NCBI RefSeq assembly: GCF_002224645.1
Contig: NZ_CP022121.1
Coordinates: 1,804,501-1,868,500 of the forward strand
Reading direction: 5' to 3'
DNA length: 64,000 nucleotides
Source of the DNA: Dehalobacterium formicoaceticum
GTDB taxonomy: Bacteria; Bacillota; Dehalobacteriia; Dehalobacteriales; Dehalobacteriaceae
A program made the position numbers and the translations under genes. Shown one piece after another: positions 8,428 to 16,597 of this stretch. Position 1 is the stretch's first letter. Every line of letters begins with the position of its first letter. The notes below the pieces were generated by a model. The model saw only the letters and a list, made by a program, of their open reading frames with translations, was not told the DNA's origin and made no database searches.

Positions 8428-8549
8428 GTTTTTGGGCAGTAATGAACTGGGTTGCCTGGGGATTGTGTGGGGTACTCTTCACCTGGATTGCCGTAGACTT
8501 TGTTATAGTGGAAAGGAACAGATTTAAAGAAAAAAAGAGTAAAAATTAA
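8424..8549 (+). CDS. 41-residue single-helix membrane protein
   Basis: A short ORF starting in the ATGA overlap with the preceding gene, with AGAGGAGG upstream. The product opens with MSFWAVMNWVAWGLCGVLF, a Trp-rich single transmembrane helix, and ends in a basic tail (RNRFKEKKSKN). The start overlap and strong ribosome site make it a credible gene. Single-helix proteins of this size often stabilise transporters. Function unknown. Confidence 0.65.
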   Translation: MSFWAVMNWVAWGLCGVLFTWIAVDFVIVERNRFKEKKSKN

Positions 8550-8596
8550 TAAATTTATGGAGATAAAATTAGGATACGGAAAGGAAGGTGAAGACT

Positions 8597-9997
8597 TTGG
8601 AACAAAACACCCCCCCTAATGAATTAGAAGAAAAAACCAAGGAATCCCATCTGATGAAAGTGCTGGGACCCATGCACATCTGGGCATTAGGAGTAGGGAT
8701 CGTATTGGTCGGCGAATTCATGGGCTGGAACTTCACCATCGCCAAAGGAGGGTCCTTAGGGGCTATTATTGCCTGCTGGGTGATCGGGATCCTGTATATT
8801 TCACTTGTCATGATCAATACAGAAATGGGGTCTGTCATGCCTGAGGCCGGAGGTCAATATACCATGGCCAAATACCTTCTAGGCCCGCTGGCATCTTTTA
8901 ATGTCGGACTGATGTTAGTTTTTGAATACGTAATGTTGGAAGCGGCAGATGCCCTAGTTGTAGGGCAAATTCTTCAGTCACTCCATCCGGATGTTCAGGC
9001 CCTGCCCTATATAATCCTGAGTCTACTATTTTTGACATTTTTAAATTATCGGGGCGTTTACGCTACCCTAACCTTAAATTTCTTTATCACAGCTGTCGCT
9101 TTTATTACGATTTTTGTCTTGCTCTTTGGAACTAAATTTTATTCACCTACGGAAAGTCTGCTGCAGATTAACCAACTGACGAATGGTCTACCCTATGGAT
9201 GGATTGGTATCTTAGCCGCTCTTCAATTTGGCATTTGGTTTTACCTGGGAATTGAAGGAACTGCCCTGGCTGCAGAAGAATGTCGATCTACAAGTCGGGC
9301 CTTGCCTATAGGAGCATTGGTCGGATTTGTAACATTACTCATAGGAGCCACCATTACCTGGTTTGTATGTTCTGGATTAGTGGGTGCTGAAAATCTGGGG
9401 GAATCTGTATACCCTCTCTATGATGCTGCCTTGGCCACAGGAAAACCTTTTGTGATAGTAGCCCTTTTCATAGGCACTATCTTAGCTTGTTTGGCTAGTG
9501 CCAATGGTTGTATCAACGATTCAAGCCGAGCCTGGTTTGCCATGTCCAGAGATACCCTAATTCCCGGAGTCTTTGCCGTGATCCATCCCAAATACAGAAC
9601 ACCTTATCGGGCTATTTTGTTCCTTTTGCCCATTTCCATTGCCTTTGGTTTTACCGGCCTCTTGGATCAGGTAATTACTTTCTCTATTCTATCAGCCCTT
9701 TTAGTCTATGTACTTACAGCCTATATGATGTTTAAATTCCGGGCCATGTATCCCATAGGAACCATTGAGAGAGGATATGTAGCACCATGGCATCCTGTAC
9801 CTGCTTTGGTGTTATTTGTCTTAGCACTGGATACTCTGGGAGGTATGTACCTTGGGTATTGGAGCAACATGCTTGCCGGGTTTGTCTTCTATTTCTTAGC
9901 TTCTTTGTGGTTTACCATGCATCGATCCAAATTTATGGATACAAAGAAATTTATTGAAGCCGGCATCGGTCGTTGGCCCCGTCCTAAAGGGTATTAA
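8597..9997 (+). CDS. APC-family amine/amino acid permease (probable methylamine transporter)
   Basis: A 466-residue integral membrane protein with about twelve hydrophobic segments. A TTG start at 8597 is preferred because AAGGAAGG lies 8 bases upstream; the GTG at 8588 would overlap that site. GWNFTIAKGGSLGAIIACW near residue 45 matches the first helix region of APC permeases, and EAGGQYTMAKYLLG is a second family landmark. Ethanolamine and polyamine permeases of this branch look similar. Position behind mtmCB suggests monomethylamine uptake, as for permease genes beside mtm loci in methanogens. Substrate is inference. Confidence 0.8.
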   Translation: MEQNTPPNELEEKTKESHLMKVLGPMHIWALGVGIVLVGEFMGWNFTIAKGGSLGAIIACWVIGILYISLVMINTEMGSVMPEAGGQYTMAKYLLGPLASFNVGLMLVFEYVMLEAADALVVGQILQSLHPDVQALPYIILSLLFLTFLNYRGVYATLTLNFFITAVAFITIFVLLFGTKFYSPTESLLQINQLTNGLPYGWIGILAALQFGIWFYLGIEGTALAAEECRSTSRALPIGALVGFVTLLIGATITWFVCSGLVGAENLGESVYPLYDAALATGKPFVIVALFIGTILACLASANGCINDSSRAWFAMSRDTLIPGVFAVIHPKYRTPYRAILFLLPISIAFGFTGLLDQVITFSILSALLVYVLTAYMMFKFRAMYPIGTIERGYVAPWHPVPALVLFVLALDTLGGMYLGYWSNMLAGFVFYFLASLWFTMHRSKFMDTKKFIEAGIGRWPRPKGY

Positions 9998-10062
9998 AAG
10001 GTATTAATAGCTTTATCTTACACATTTTTGGGGTTTCCCTAATTTAATATTTAAAGTTTGGC

Positions 10063-10100
10063 AAGGAAGCACGGAACTGTCCCCGTGCTTCCTTCTTTTT
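10063..10100 (+). terminator. Rho-independent terminator after the methylamine operon
   Basis: AAGGAAGCACGG pairs with a CCGTGCTTCCTT arm across a short loop and is followed by CTTTTTTAT. It ends the mtmC-to-permease operon. The loop contains a GAACTGTCCCC-like string resembling the repeat family seen elsewhere in the window. Confidence 0.75.
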
Positions 10101-10272
10101 TATATCATTGGTAACGTTTTTGGCAAGCTTAATTGGTAGCATATCCAATTGAGGAAAGACACAGGTTGTTTTAAAATTAATCTTGATAATAAATTAACTA
10201 TATAGTAAGAAAAGATTATTGAATTGTCGACAAACGACAAAAGGAGCAAAAAGGAGGTATCACACAAAGTTG

Positions 10273-10365
10273 ATGAAAGACAGAAAAGTCATTATCAGCG
10301 GCGATAGGGATGGCACCCCCGATCCCGCGATTGCACAGAGTGTGAGAACTACGGCGCAAACATAG
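10273..10365 (+). pseudogene. Degenerate grdA remnant
   Basis: ATG 10273, behind AAGGAGG, opens a peptide KVIISGDRDGTPDPAIAQSV that matches the start of GrdA. The intact GrdA at 30254 has [20 protein letters not shown] at the same place. After about 25 residues similarity is lost and the frame stops at TAG. No selenocysteine region is left. The following 200 bases up to the BCCT gene hold only short broken frames, with one (GQHISMMDMIKKCECGQP, about 10457-10509) that I cannot place. This indicates that a glycine-reductase operon once lay next to this transporter. Confidence 0.6.
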
Positions 10366-10577
10366 TGTTATCCTTTGGCAGGAGTCTGTCGGGATTGGGA
10401 TTAAACACATATGCAAGACTGAAGTGAAGGTCGGGGTAGATCCACAGAAATATGGACAACATATCAGTATGATGGATATGATTAAAAAATGCGAATGTGG
10501 ACAGCCTGTCATGGAGATGAAAGCTATTCACGATCAGAATTGAAAGTTCTGGGGTTTAGAAAGGGGAAGGAAAATTT

Positions 10578-12068
10578 ATGTCAAATGGTCAAGACTCAAA
10601 AAACCGTTCTGTTTTATACGTTTCGGCGACTCTAGCTTTACTGTTTGTAGCATTTAGTATATTTCTGCCCACTCAAATGAGCAAAGCGGCAAATGCAGTG
10701 TTAGCATTTTTAACTACCAATTTTGGCTGGTTGTATCTTCTGTCAGTATTTATCTTTACATTAACTGTCTATAGCATTGCCTTTAGCCGCTTTGGCAAAA
10801 TCAAGCTGGGAAAAGATGATGAACGGCCGGAATTCAACAACTTCCAGTGGTTTACCATGCTTTTCGGCGGCGGTATGGGGATCGGTCTGGTCTTTTGGTC
10901 GGTTGCTGAACCAATGATACATTACGTATCTCCTCCCGTTGGTCAGGGCGGAACCATAGAGGCCATGTTATTAGCCATGCGCCTCGTATTTAATGATTTC
11001 GGTATCCATGTTTGGATCATTTATACGATTTGCGGTTTAGCCTTGGGATACTTCCAGTATCGGAAAGATCTTCCTTGTTTGATCAGTTCGGCTTTTTACC
11101 CACTCTTGGGGGATCGCATTTACGGACCTATCGGAAAAGCCATTGATATTCTGGCAGTGTTTGCCACCATATTTGGTGTGTCGACCAGTTTGGGTTTGGG
11201 TTCCAGTCAGATAGCCAACGGTTTGCAGTATATCTGGGGGATTGAGTCGTCACCGGGGCTGACTGCTGTCATTATCGCAGCCATGACGGCTATCTTTACC
11301 CTGGCTACTGTCTCCGGGCTGCACAAGGCCATGCAGGTTGTTGCCGACGCCAAAGTTTGGCTTTCAATTGCTTTTATGGTGTTTTTATTCCTGTTCGGCG
11401 GCACGGTTTTCATCATGAATATTTTTACCCATACTCTTGGCGATTATCTGCAAAACTTTATTGGCCAGAGTTTGTGGATGGGCAACGTTGAATGGGCTGA
11501 AGCGTGGCCGGTATTCTACAGAGCCTGGTATATTGCCTGGGCGGGGTTTGTAGGCCAATTCATCGCCCGGGTCTCCAGAGGGCGTACCATTCGCGAATTC
11601 ATTTTAGCAGTAACCTTGCTCCCTGCCGGTTTCTCCTTCGTTTTTCTGGCGATTTTCGGCGGAGCCGCCTTCAATTTGGATGCGCTTTCCAATGGTGCTA
11701 TCCAGGCAGCCGTTAATACTGATTATACAACAGCTTTGTTTGCAACGCTTCAACAATTGCCCTTTTATGCGATTACTGCCCCCCTGGCCATTGTCCTGAT
11801 TGTGGCATCTTTTGTCGGTGCAGCCAACTCCGCTACTTATGTTCTTGGCATGCTGACTTCGGGCGGGGATATGAACCCCAGCAAAAAATTGCGCAGTTTC
11901 TGGGGTATTGCACAAGGGGCTGTTACCATCATGTTGATTTTGGTGGGCGGTACTGCGGCAATTAAAACCCTGCAAACGGCTTCTATTGCGGCAGCTTTCC
12001 CATTCATGTTGATTATGCTTGTTATGTGTTACAGCATCTACAAAGCACTGAGTGAAGAACCCCTTTAA
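10578..12068 (+). CDS. BCCT-family transporter (betaine/carnitine/choline type)
   Basis: A 496-residue protein with twelve hydrophobic segments and ATG behind AAGGGGAAGG. GGGMGIGLVFWSVAEPMIHY and FVGQFIARVSRGRTIREFI are unmistakable BCCT motifs. In typical BCCT proteins a Trp-rich box precedes the second motif (WWISWSPFVG); here the equivalent reads AWYIAWAGFVG, so two substrate-box aromatic positions differ. The long regulatory C-terminus of osmo-sensing BetP is absent. It probably imports a quaternary or methylated amine as a carbon source rather than an osmolyte. The degenerate grdA just upstream and the GntR gene downstream fit catabolic use. Confidence 0.88.
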   Translation: MSNGQDSKNRSVLYVSATLALLFVAFSIFLPTQMSKAANAVLAFLTTNFGWLYLLSVFIFTLTVYSIAFSRFGKIKLGKDDERPEFNNFQWFTMLFGGGMGIGLVFWSVAEPMIHYVSPPVGQGGTIEAMLLAMRLVFNDFGIHVWIIYTICGLALGYFQYRKDLPCLISSAFYPLLGDRIYGPIGKAIDILAVFATIFGVSTSLGLGSSQIANGLQYIWGIESSPGLTAVIIAAMTAIFTLATVSGLHKAMQVVADAKVWLSIAFMVFLFLFGGTVFIMNIFTHTLGDYLQNFIGQSLWMGNVEWAEAWPVFYRAWYIAWAGFVGQFIARVSRGRTIREFILAVTLLPAGFSFVFLAIFGGAAFNLDALSNGAIQAAVNTDYTTALFATLQQLPFYAITAPLAIVLIVASFVGAANSATYVLGMLTSGGDMNPSKKLRSFWGIAQGAVTIMLILVGGTAAIKTLQTASIAAAFPFMLIMLVMCYSIYKALSEEPL

Positions 12069-12145
12069 GAGCACCACTCCTTACATTTTCACCAGAGGCT
12101 CGGTTCAACCCATATTTCCTTGTTACATCAGAAAGTAAAAATTTA

Positions 12146-12168
12146 GGGGACCAGGCAGGTCCCCTTTT
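12146..12168 (+). terminator. Terminator after the BCCT gene
   Basis: AGGGGACC and GGTCCCCT form an 8-bp GC-rich stem with a 4-base loop, followed directly by TTTT and a further T-rich stretch. Confidence 0.75.
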
Positions 12169-12203
12169 GCGTTTTCTGATTCGCCTGACAATTGCGGCCG
12201 ATC

Positions 12204-12232
12204 TGTACAGAGAGGATATCAGGCGGTATAAT
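12204..12232 (+). promoter_or_regulatory. Promoter of the GntR gene
   Basis: A perfect -10 TATAAT (12227-12232) lies 17 bases after a weak -35 TGTACA (12204-12209), about 34 bases before the GntR start. Confidence 0.5.
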
Positions 12233-12265
12233 TAATAGATAAATTGATGAAGAGATGGTGAAACC

Positions 12266-12997
12266 ATGGCGATTATGCCGAAATACGAGAAGAAGAGCTT
12301 GAGCGATATCGTTGTTTCTTATGTAAAAAACAGAATTTTGTCCGGCTCATTAAAAAGCGGCGACAAATTGATTGAATCCGAAATCTCCAGCGAGTTAAGA
12401 ATCAGCCGCGCGCCCGTGCGCGAAGCGATGCGAATTCTGAATGAACAAGGGAGTGTCTCTTTTTCACCGAGAAAGGGCAATCAGGTTCTGGAAATGAGCC
12501 CAAAAGAGATTTTGGAGATATTTGAGATCCGTATCTCCCTGGAAATACAGGTATTGAATATACTTGTCACTCAAAATATACTTCAAGAGGGGGATTACCA
12601 GAAATTAGAGAATCTTACGTTGCAGTTGCTGGATGGCGAACAACTATGCAGTAAAGATGAAGAACGTGTATTTTTATTGAATACATTGGATTTGTCTTTT
12701 CATCGCTACTTATGGAATGCTTCTGAAAGCCGCCGGCGTATGCAGATTCTGGAGGGATTGTTTTACCAGCTTCTGCTTGTGATGAACCAAAATATTGTGT
12801 CCTTGGGCTCCTTTGAGGAGAAGGCACAGGAGCATTTACGGATAATTAATGCATTGAAAACAAAACAATTGCCGATTGTTTTAGAGGAATTCCAGCAACA
12901 TATGCACAAATATATTGAAATAACCCTTGGAGACAACATGCAATTGCTTCCTGATTTTTTAACAGGAATAAAGCCCGGGAAAGATCAAAGCAATTAA
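12266..12997 (+). CDS. GntR-family regulator (FadR/FCD subfamily)
   Basis: A 243-residue protein. The N-terminal winged helix spans about residues 10-75, with the GntR hallmark GDKLIESEISSELRISRAPVREAMRIL. The C-terminal part is all-helical and matches the FCD ligand-binding domain. Such regulators usually bind a small organic acid and control a nearby catabolic operon. Candidates are the BCCT transporter upstream or the amidohydrolase downstream. It is distinct from the second GntR protein at 23730. Own promoter at 12204-12232. Confidence 0.85.
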   Translation: MAIMPKYEKKSLSDIVVSYVKNRILSGSLKSGDKLIESEISSELRISRAPVREAMRILNEQGSVSFSPRKGNQVLEMSPKEILEIFEIRISLEIQVLNILVTQNILQEGDYQKLENLTLQLLDGEQLCSKDEERVFLLNTLDLSFHRYLWNASESRRRMQILEGLFYQLLLVMNQNIVSLGSFEEKAQEHLRIINALKTKQLPIVLEEFQQHMHKYIEITLGDNMQLLPDFLTGIKPGKDQSN

Positions 12998-13077
12998 AAG
13001 CCAGGCAAGGTAGCAAGAGAACCGTCCCTGCGCTTTGACCTGCGCTTTGATTGTGCTCAGAAAGGATGTGCTCTGTG

Positions 13078-14472
13078 ATGAAGTGGGATCATGTGGTGAA
13101 AAACGGACTCCTGGTAGATGGGGAAAAAACCTATCCGGGAAATATCTATATCCAAAATGAAAAAATTGCGGCCATTACCCAAGGCGATCTGCCCGGGGAA
13201 GCCCGGGAGGTGACAGATGCCCGGGGGTGCCATGTCTTTCCCGGGTTTATTGATATCCATGTCCACTCTCGGGAGGGAGTTCTGGGCACCAGTCCCAAGG
13301 AAGATTTTTATCATGCCTCCATGGCTGCCGCTATTGGTGGTTTGACCACGATTTTTGATATGCCTAATATTAATCCGCCCATTTCCAATGCTGAAAATTT
13401 GAAAAACCAGGTTAAAAATTTCACTCCGAAAGCCTTTGTGGATTTCGCTCTGTGGGGGATTTGTCTTGGAAAGCTGAACATGGATCAATTAGAGCAGTTA
13501 AGTTCTGCCGGAGCCATTGCTTTTAAGTTTTTTTGGGGTTATGCCATTGACACTAAAACCTTTCAACTGGTTTATAATTATCATCCCTCTATGGAGCATC
13601 TGATTCCCCCTTTGGATGAAGGGGAAATTTATCAAGTGTTTCAAAAGGTGGCCCAAACGGGCAAGGTGCTGGCCATTCACGCGGAAAACTTTGCTTTGAT
13701 TCAAGCCTTAACCCAGGAAGTGGCAAAGAGCGGAGCAAAAGATTATGAGGCATTTCTTAAAGGACGGCCCAATCTTGCGGAGGAAACCACGATTCAGACG
13801 GGGATTTCCTTTGCCAAAGAGGCAGGAACCAAGCTGCATATTTTGCATGTCACCACCAAAGAAGGGGTAGGCTTGATTAGGGAGGCGCGAGCTAAAGGTT
13901 ATCCCATCACCGGGGAAACATGCCCTCATTATTTGTATTTATGTGATGAGGATTTTCCCCGCCTTGGGTCACTGATGAAGGTTTATCCTCCTATCCGCCG
14001 CAGGGAGGATCAGGAGATGCTCTGGCGGGGTTTGAATGAAGGCACTTTGCCGGTGCTCAGCTCCGACCATGCGCCCCATACGGAGGAAGAAAAAAAACTG
14101 GACTTATGGCAGGCTCCTGCGGGGATCACCGGCGTGGAAACCATGGTGCCGCTGATGCTTCACGGTGTTAACCAAGGGAAGCTTACCGTCAATCAATTAG
14201 CCAAGCTTTTATCGGAGCATCCTGCACGAATTTTTGGTCTTTATCCGGAGAAGGGTTCCCTGCAAGTAGGCACTGATGCCGATTTAACCCTTGTGGATCT
14301 AAAGCTTGAAACCAGGATCAAAAAAGAAAAATTACATAGTAAAACCAAGGTCACTCCCTATGAGGGGATGAAGCTGCAGGGTGCACCGGTGCAAACCATT
14401 GTCCGGGGCAAGACCGTGGCGAAAGATGGAGAAATTGTGGGCATACCCGGGGGGAAATTCATTCATTCCTGA
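13078..14472 (+). CDS. Dihydroorotase/allantoinase-family amidohydrolase
   Basis: A 464-residue cyclic amidohydrolase. It shows the metal motif GFIDIHVHSREG, the central FKFFWG segment where the carboxylated lysine lies, HAEN, HILHVTT, GETCPHYL and SSDHAPH. GETCPHYL is typical of allantoinase and dihydropyrimidinase-like members, while the neighbour pyrB suggests dihydroorotase (PyrC). I cannot decide between them. The start at 13078 is chosen because AAAGGATG lies upstream; GTG 13075 is equally possible. The gene is separated from pyrB by a group II intron that starts 70 bases after the stop codon. Confidence 0.8.
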   Translation: MKWDHVVKNGLLVDGEKTYPGNIYIQNEKIAAITQGDLPGEAREVTDARGCHVFPGFIDIHVHSREGVLGTSPKEDFYHASMAAAIGGLTTIFDMPNINPPISNAENLKNQVKNFTPKAFVDFALWGICLGKLNMDQLEQLSSAGAIAFKFFWGYAIDTKTFQLVYNYHPSMEHLIPPLDEGEIYQVFQKVAQTGKVLAIHAENFALIQALTQEVAKSGAKDYEAFLKGRPNLAEETTIQTGISFAKEAGTKLHILHVTTKEGVGLIREARAKGYPITGETCPHYLYLCDEDFPRLGSLMKVYPPIRRREDQEMLWRGLNEGTLPVLSSDHAPHTEEEKKLDLWQAPAGITGVETMVPLMLHGVNQGKLTVNQLAKLLSEHPARIFGLYPEKGSLQVGTDADLTLVDLKLETRIKKEKLHSKTKVTPYEGMKLQGAPVQTIVRGKTVAKDGEIVGIPGGKFIHS

Positions 14473-14480
14473 ATATCACT

Positions 14481-14520
14481 AGTGAACTCGTTCAGCTAAA
14501 GCTGAACATCGGGGCTTCAG
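14481..14520 (+). repeat. 40-bp repeat, copy 1 (IS200/IS605-like end hairpin)
   Basis: This 40-base stretch, which contains the hairpin GTTCAGCTAAAGCTGAAC, is identical in inverted orientation to 38510-38549. At that second site it forms part of a three-hairpin array like the ends of IS200/IS605-type elements. Here it is followed by GCGGGACAGG, the 5' side of the hairpin that holds the group II intron. Confidence 0.7.
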
Positions 14521-15029
14521 GCGGGACAGGGGGACAGGTAGTGCGCCACGCAGGGGCGCATCATATAGTGGGTGGGAATCCCACTGAGTAAGATTTAGCA
14601 AATCACTCATAGCGAGTCTTGGACATCATCGGGTAACTTATGATGTTAAGCGTAGACAGCAAGGTAGTAGGCCGAAACGCAAGTGAAGGGATGGAGCCCC
14701 GAAATCCCAAATGGGAAGGTTGATACTTTTACCTGAGTAGAAAACAACACTAGTCTATTCGCTATGCAAGAATAGCCTAGCTTCCCCGGGGTCGGTGACC
14801 TTGGCATGCTATACATGGTTATGATGCGTCAACGTGGGAGGCCCTAAGCGCTCTTTACACAGAGAAAGTAAGGCTAACAAGCGATAAGAAAGTTAGGAGG
14901 CCGAACGCCTTAGGGAGTCAGATTACTGCATAGTACTGATGAAACAGGGTAATGCCTGTAGAGGGAAGGCGGTAACACAACATCGACCTTAAAAGAGAAA
15001 CATAGACTACACCCGGAGGTAGAAGAACT

Positions 15030-16376
15030 ATGGAAACGAAACTGGCAAGGATAGCAGAAGTAGCGAAAATGCATCAGCAAGAAAAGTTTACATCACTGGC
15101 CCACCTTATTAATGAAGAGACAATCAAACAATGCCATGATGGAATGAATGGTAAGAAGGCAGCCGGAGTAGATCAGAAGACGAAAGCGGATTATGAATTA
15201 AATCTGGACGCTAATGTGCAAGATCTCATAGAACGAATGAAACGGCAAGCCTACAAACCTCAACCAGTAAGGAGAACTTACATCCCTAAGCCGGGAAGTG
15301 ACAAGAAAAGACCCCTTGGAATCCCAGCATATGAAGATAAACTAGTACAGGCGGTCCTTGCGCAGATACTCAATGCTATATATGAACAAGATTTTCTAGA
15401 ATGTTCATTTGGATTTAGACCTGATCGAGGATGTCATGATGCTTTGAAAGTGCTGAATAAAATCGTCAACAAGAGGAGAATCAATTATGTAGTTGACACA
15501 GATGTAAAAGGATTCTTTGACAATGTTGACCAGGGATGGCTCATGAAATTCTTAGAGCATAGGATAGCAGACCCTAATATATTAAGACTCATCGCACGAT
15601 TTCTAAAGTCCGGTATAGTTGAGGCAGGCATAACTTATGATACACCTGAGGGAACCCCTCAGGGAGGAGTCGTATCCCCCATTCTTGGGAATGTTTACCT
15701 GCATTACGTACTAGATTTATGGTTTGAGAAACGGGTCAGGAAAATCTGCAAAGGACAAGCCTACATGGTAAGGTATGCTGACGACAGTGTATTTTGCTTC
15801 GAATACGAAGAGGATGCCAGGACATTCTATACTGAGTTGATAGTACGGTTGAGGAAATTTAACTTAGAAGTGGCAGAAGAAAAGACGAAGATTGTTTGTC
15901 TCAATGAACGTAAGGGTAATAAACACAACGATAAGGATGATGGGGGACCCGGTAGAAAACATACCAATAGCTCATTTGATTTCCTGGGATTCACACATTA
16001 TCTTTGGGTCAGTGACAAAGGCGTTAAGTACATTCGAAGGAAGACGAGTAAGAAGAAATTTAGGGCTAGTCTCCTTCGGTGTAAGGAATGGATAAGAAAC
16101 AATCGACATATGCCCAGTAAAGACTTCATGAAGAAGCTAAGAATTAAGCTACAGGGATACTGTCGATATTATGGTATTACAGGCAATAGGGAAGCAGTCT
16201 CAAATTACATCGATGAAGTCAAGAGATTGGTATACAAATGGCTAAATCGGAGAAGTCAACGTAAGAGTTTCAATTGGGACAAATTTAACCTATTTCTTAG
16301 GAAGTATCCATTACCGAAACCGCAAACCTATGTAAACATATTCGAGTTAGGAGCAGGTCAAGGCTATGTTCTGTAA
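15030..16376 (+). CDS. ltrA: Group II intron reverse transcriptase/maturase
   Basis: A 448-residue intron-encoded protein with ATG behind GGAGGTAGAAGA. RT domains are visible: IPKPGSDKKRPLGIPAYEDKLVQ, SFGFRPDRGCHDAL, TPQGGVVSPILGN and the catalytic YADD in MVRYADDSVFCF. The C-terminal maturase (X) domain follows (LRIKLQGYCRYYGITGN). There is no HNH endonuclease domain after it, so mobility probably uses replication-fork primers or single-stranded targets. It appears intact and functional. Confidence 0.93.
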   Translation: METKLARIAEVAKMHQQEKFTSLAHLINEETIKQCHDGMNGKKAAGVDQKTKADYELNLDANVQDLIERMKRQAYKPQPVRRTYIPKPGSDKKRPLGIPAYEDKLVQAVLAQILNAIYEQDFLECSFGFRPDRGCHDALKVLNKIVNKRRINYVVDTDVKGFFDNVDQGWLMKFLEHRIADPNILRLIARFLKSGIVEAGITYDTPEGTPQGGVVSPILGNVYLHYVLDLWFEKRVRKICKGQAYMVRYADDSVFCFEYEEDARTFYTELIVRLRKFNLEVAEEKTKIVCLNERKGNKHNDKDDGGPGRKHTNSSFDFLGFTHYLWVSDKGVKYIRRKTSKKKFRASLLRCKEWIRNNRHMPSKDFMKKLRIKLQGYCRYYGITGNREAVSNYIDEVKRLVYKWLNRRSQRKSFNWDKFNLFLRKYPLPKPQTYVNIFELGAGQGYVL

Positions 16377-16389
16377 ATGGTGGAGTGAA

Positions 16390-16423
16390 GAGCCGGATGC
16401 CTTAATAGGGCACGTCCGGTTCT
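16390..16423 (+). ncRNA. Group II intron domain V
   Basis: GAGCCGGATGCC, a short loop, and GGCACGTCCGGTTC form the conserved 34-base catalytic hairpin, with the usual AGC-type start and two-base bulge (AC before the GU-rich arm). Domain VI follows directly. Confidence 0.85.
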
Positions 16424-16597
16424 GGGAGGGCTTGGGGCCGTAAGGACCCGGCTACTCGATCCTTGTCCCGCAGGGAGCATGCGGAAATTGTGCCCGGACA
16501 ATTTGCTAAAAAGAATTTAGCTCGAAAGAATTGACATTTGGTCATTTTTTCGCGAAAATACATAGAAAAGAGAAAAAATGATTTTGGGAGGTGTTAC

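Larger units (their letters stand above)
14541..16460 (+). mobile_element. Group II intron with reverse transcriptase
   Basis: The 5' end begins with GTGCGCCACG at 14541, fitting the group II GUGYG start. A structured leader of about 490 bases precedes the reverse transcriptase ORF, and a recognisable domain V lies at 16390-16423. The 3' end is near 16460 after domain VI (the exact base is uncertain). The flanks GCGGGACAGG and CCTTGTCCCGC are nearly complementary, so the intron sits in the loop side of a hairpin, a target preferred by some bacterial introns. It lies between the amidohydrolase and pyrB and must splice if both are on one transcript. Confidence 0.88.
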
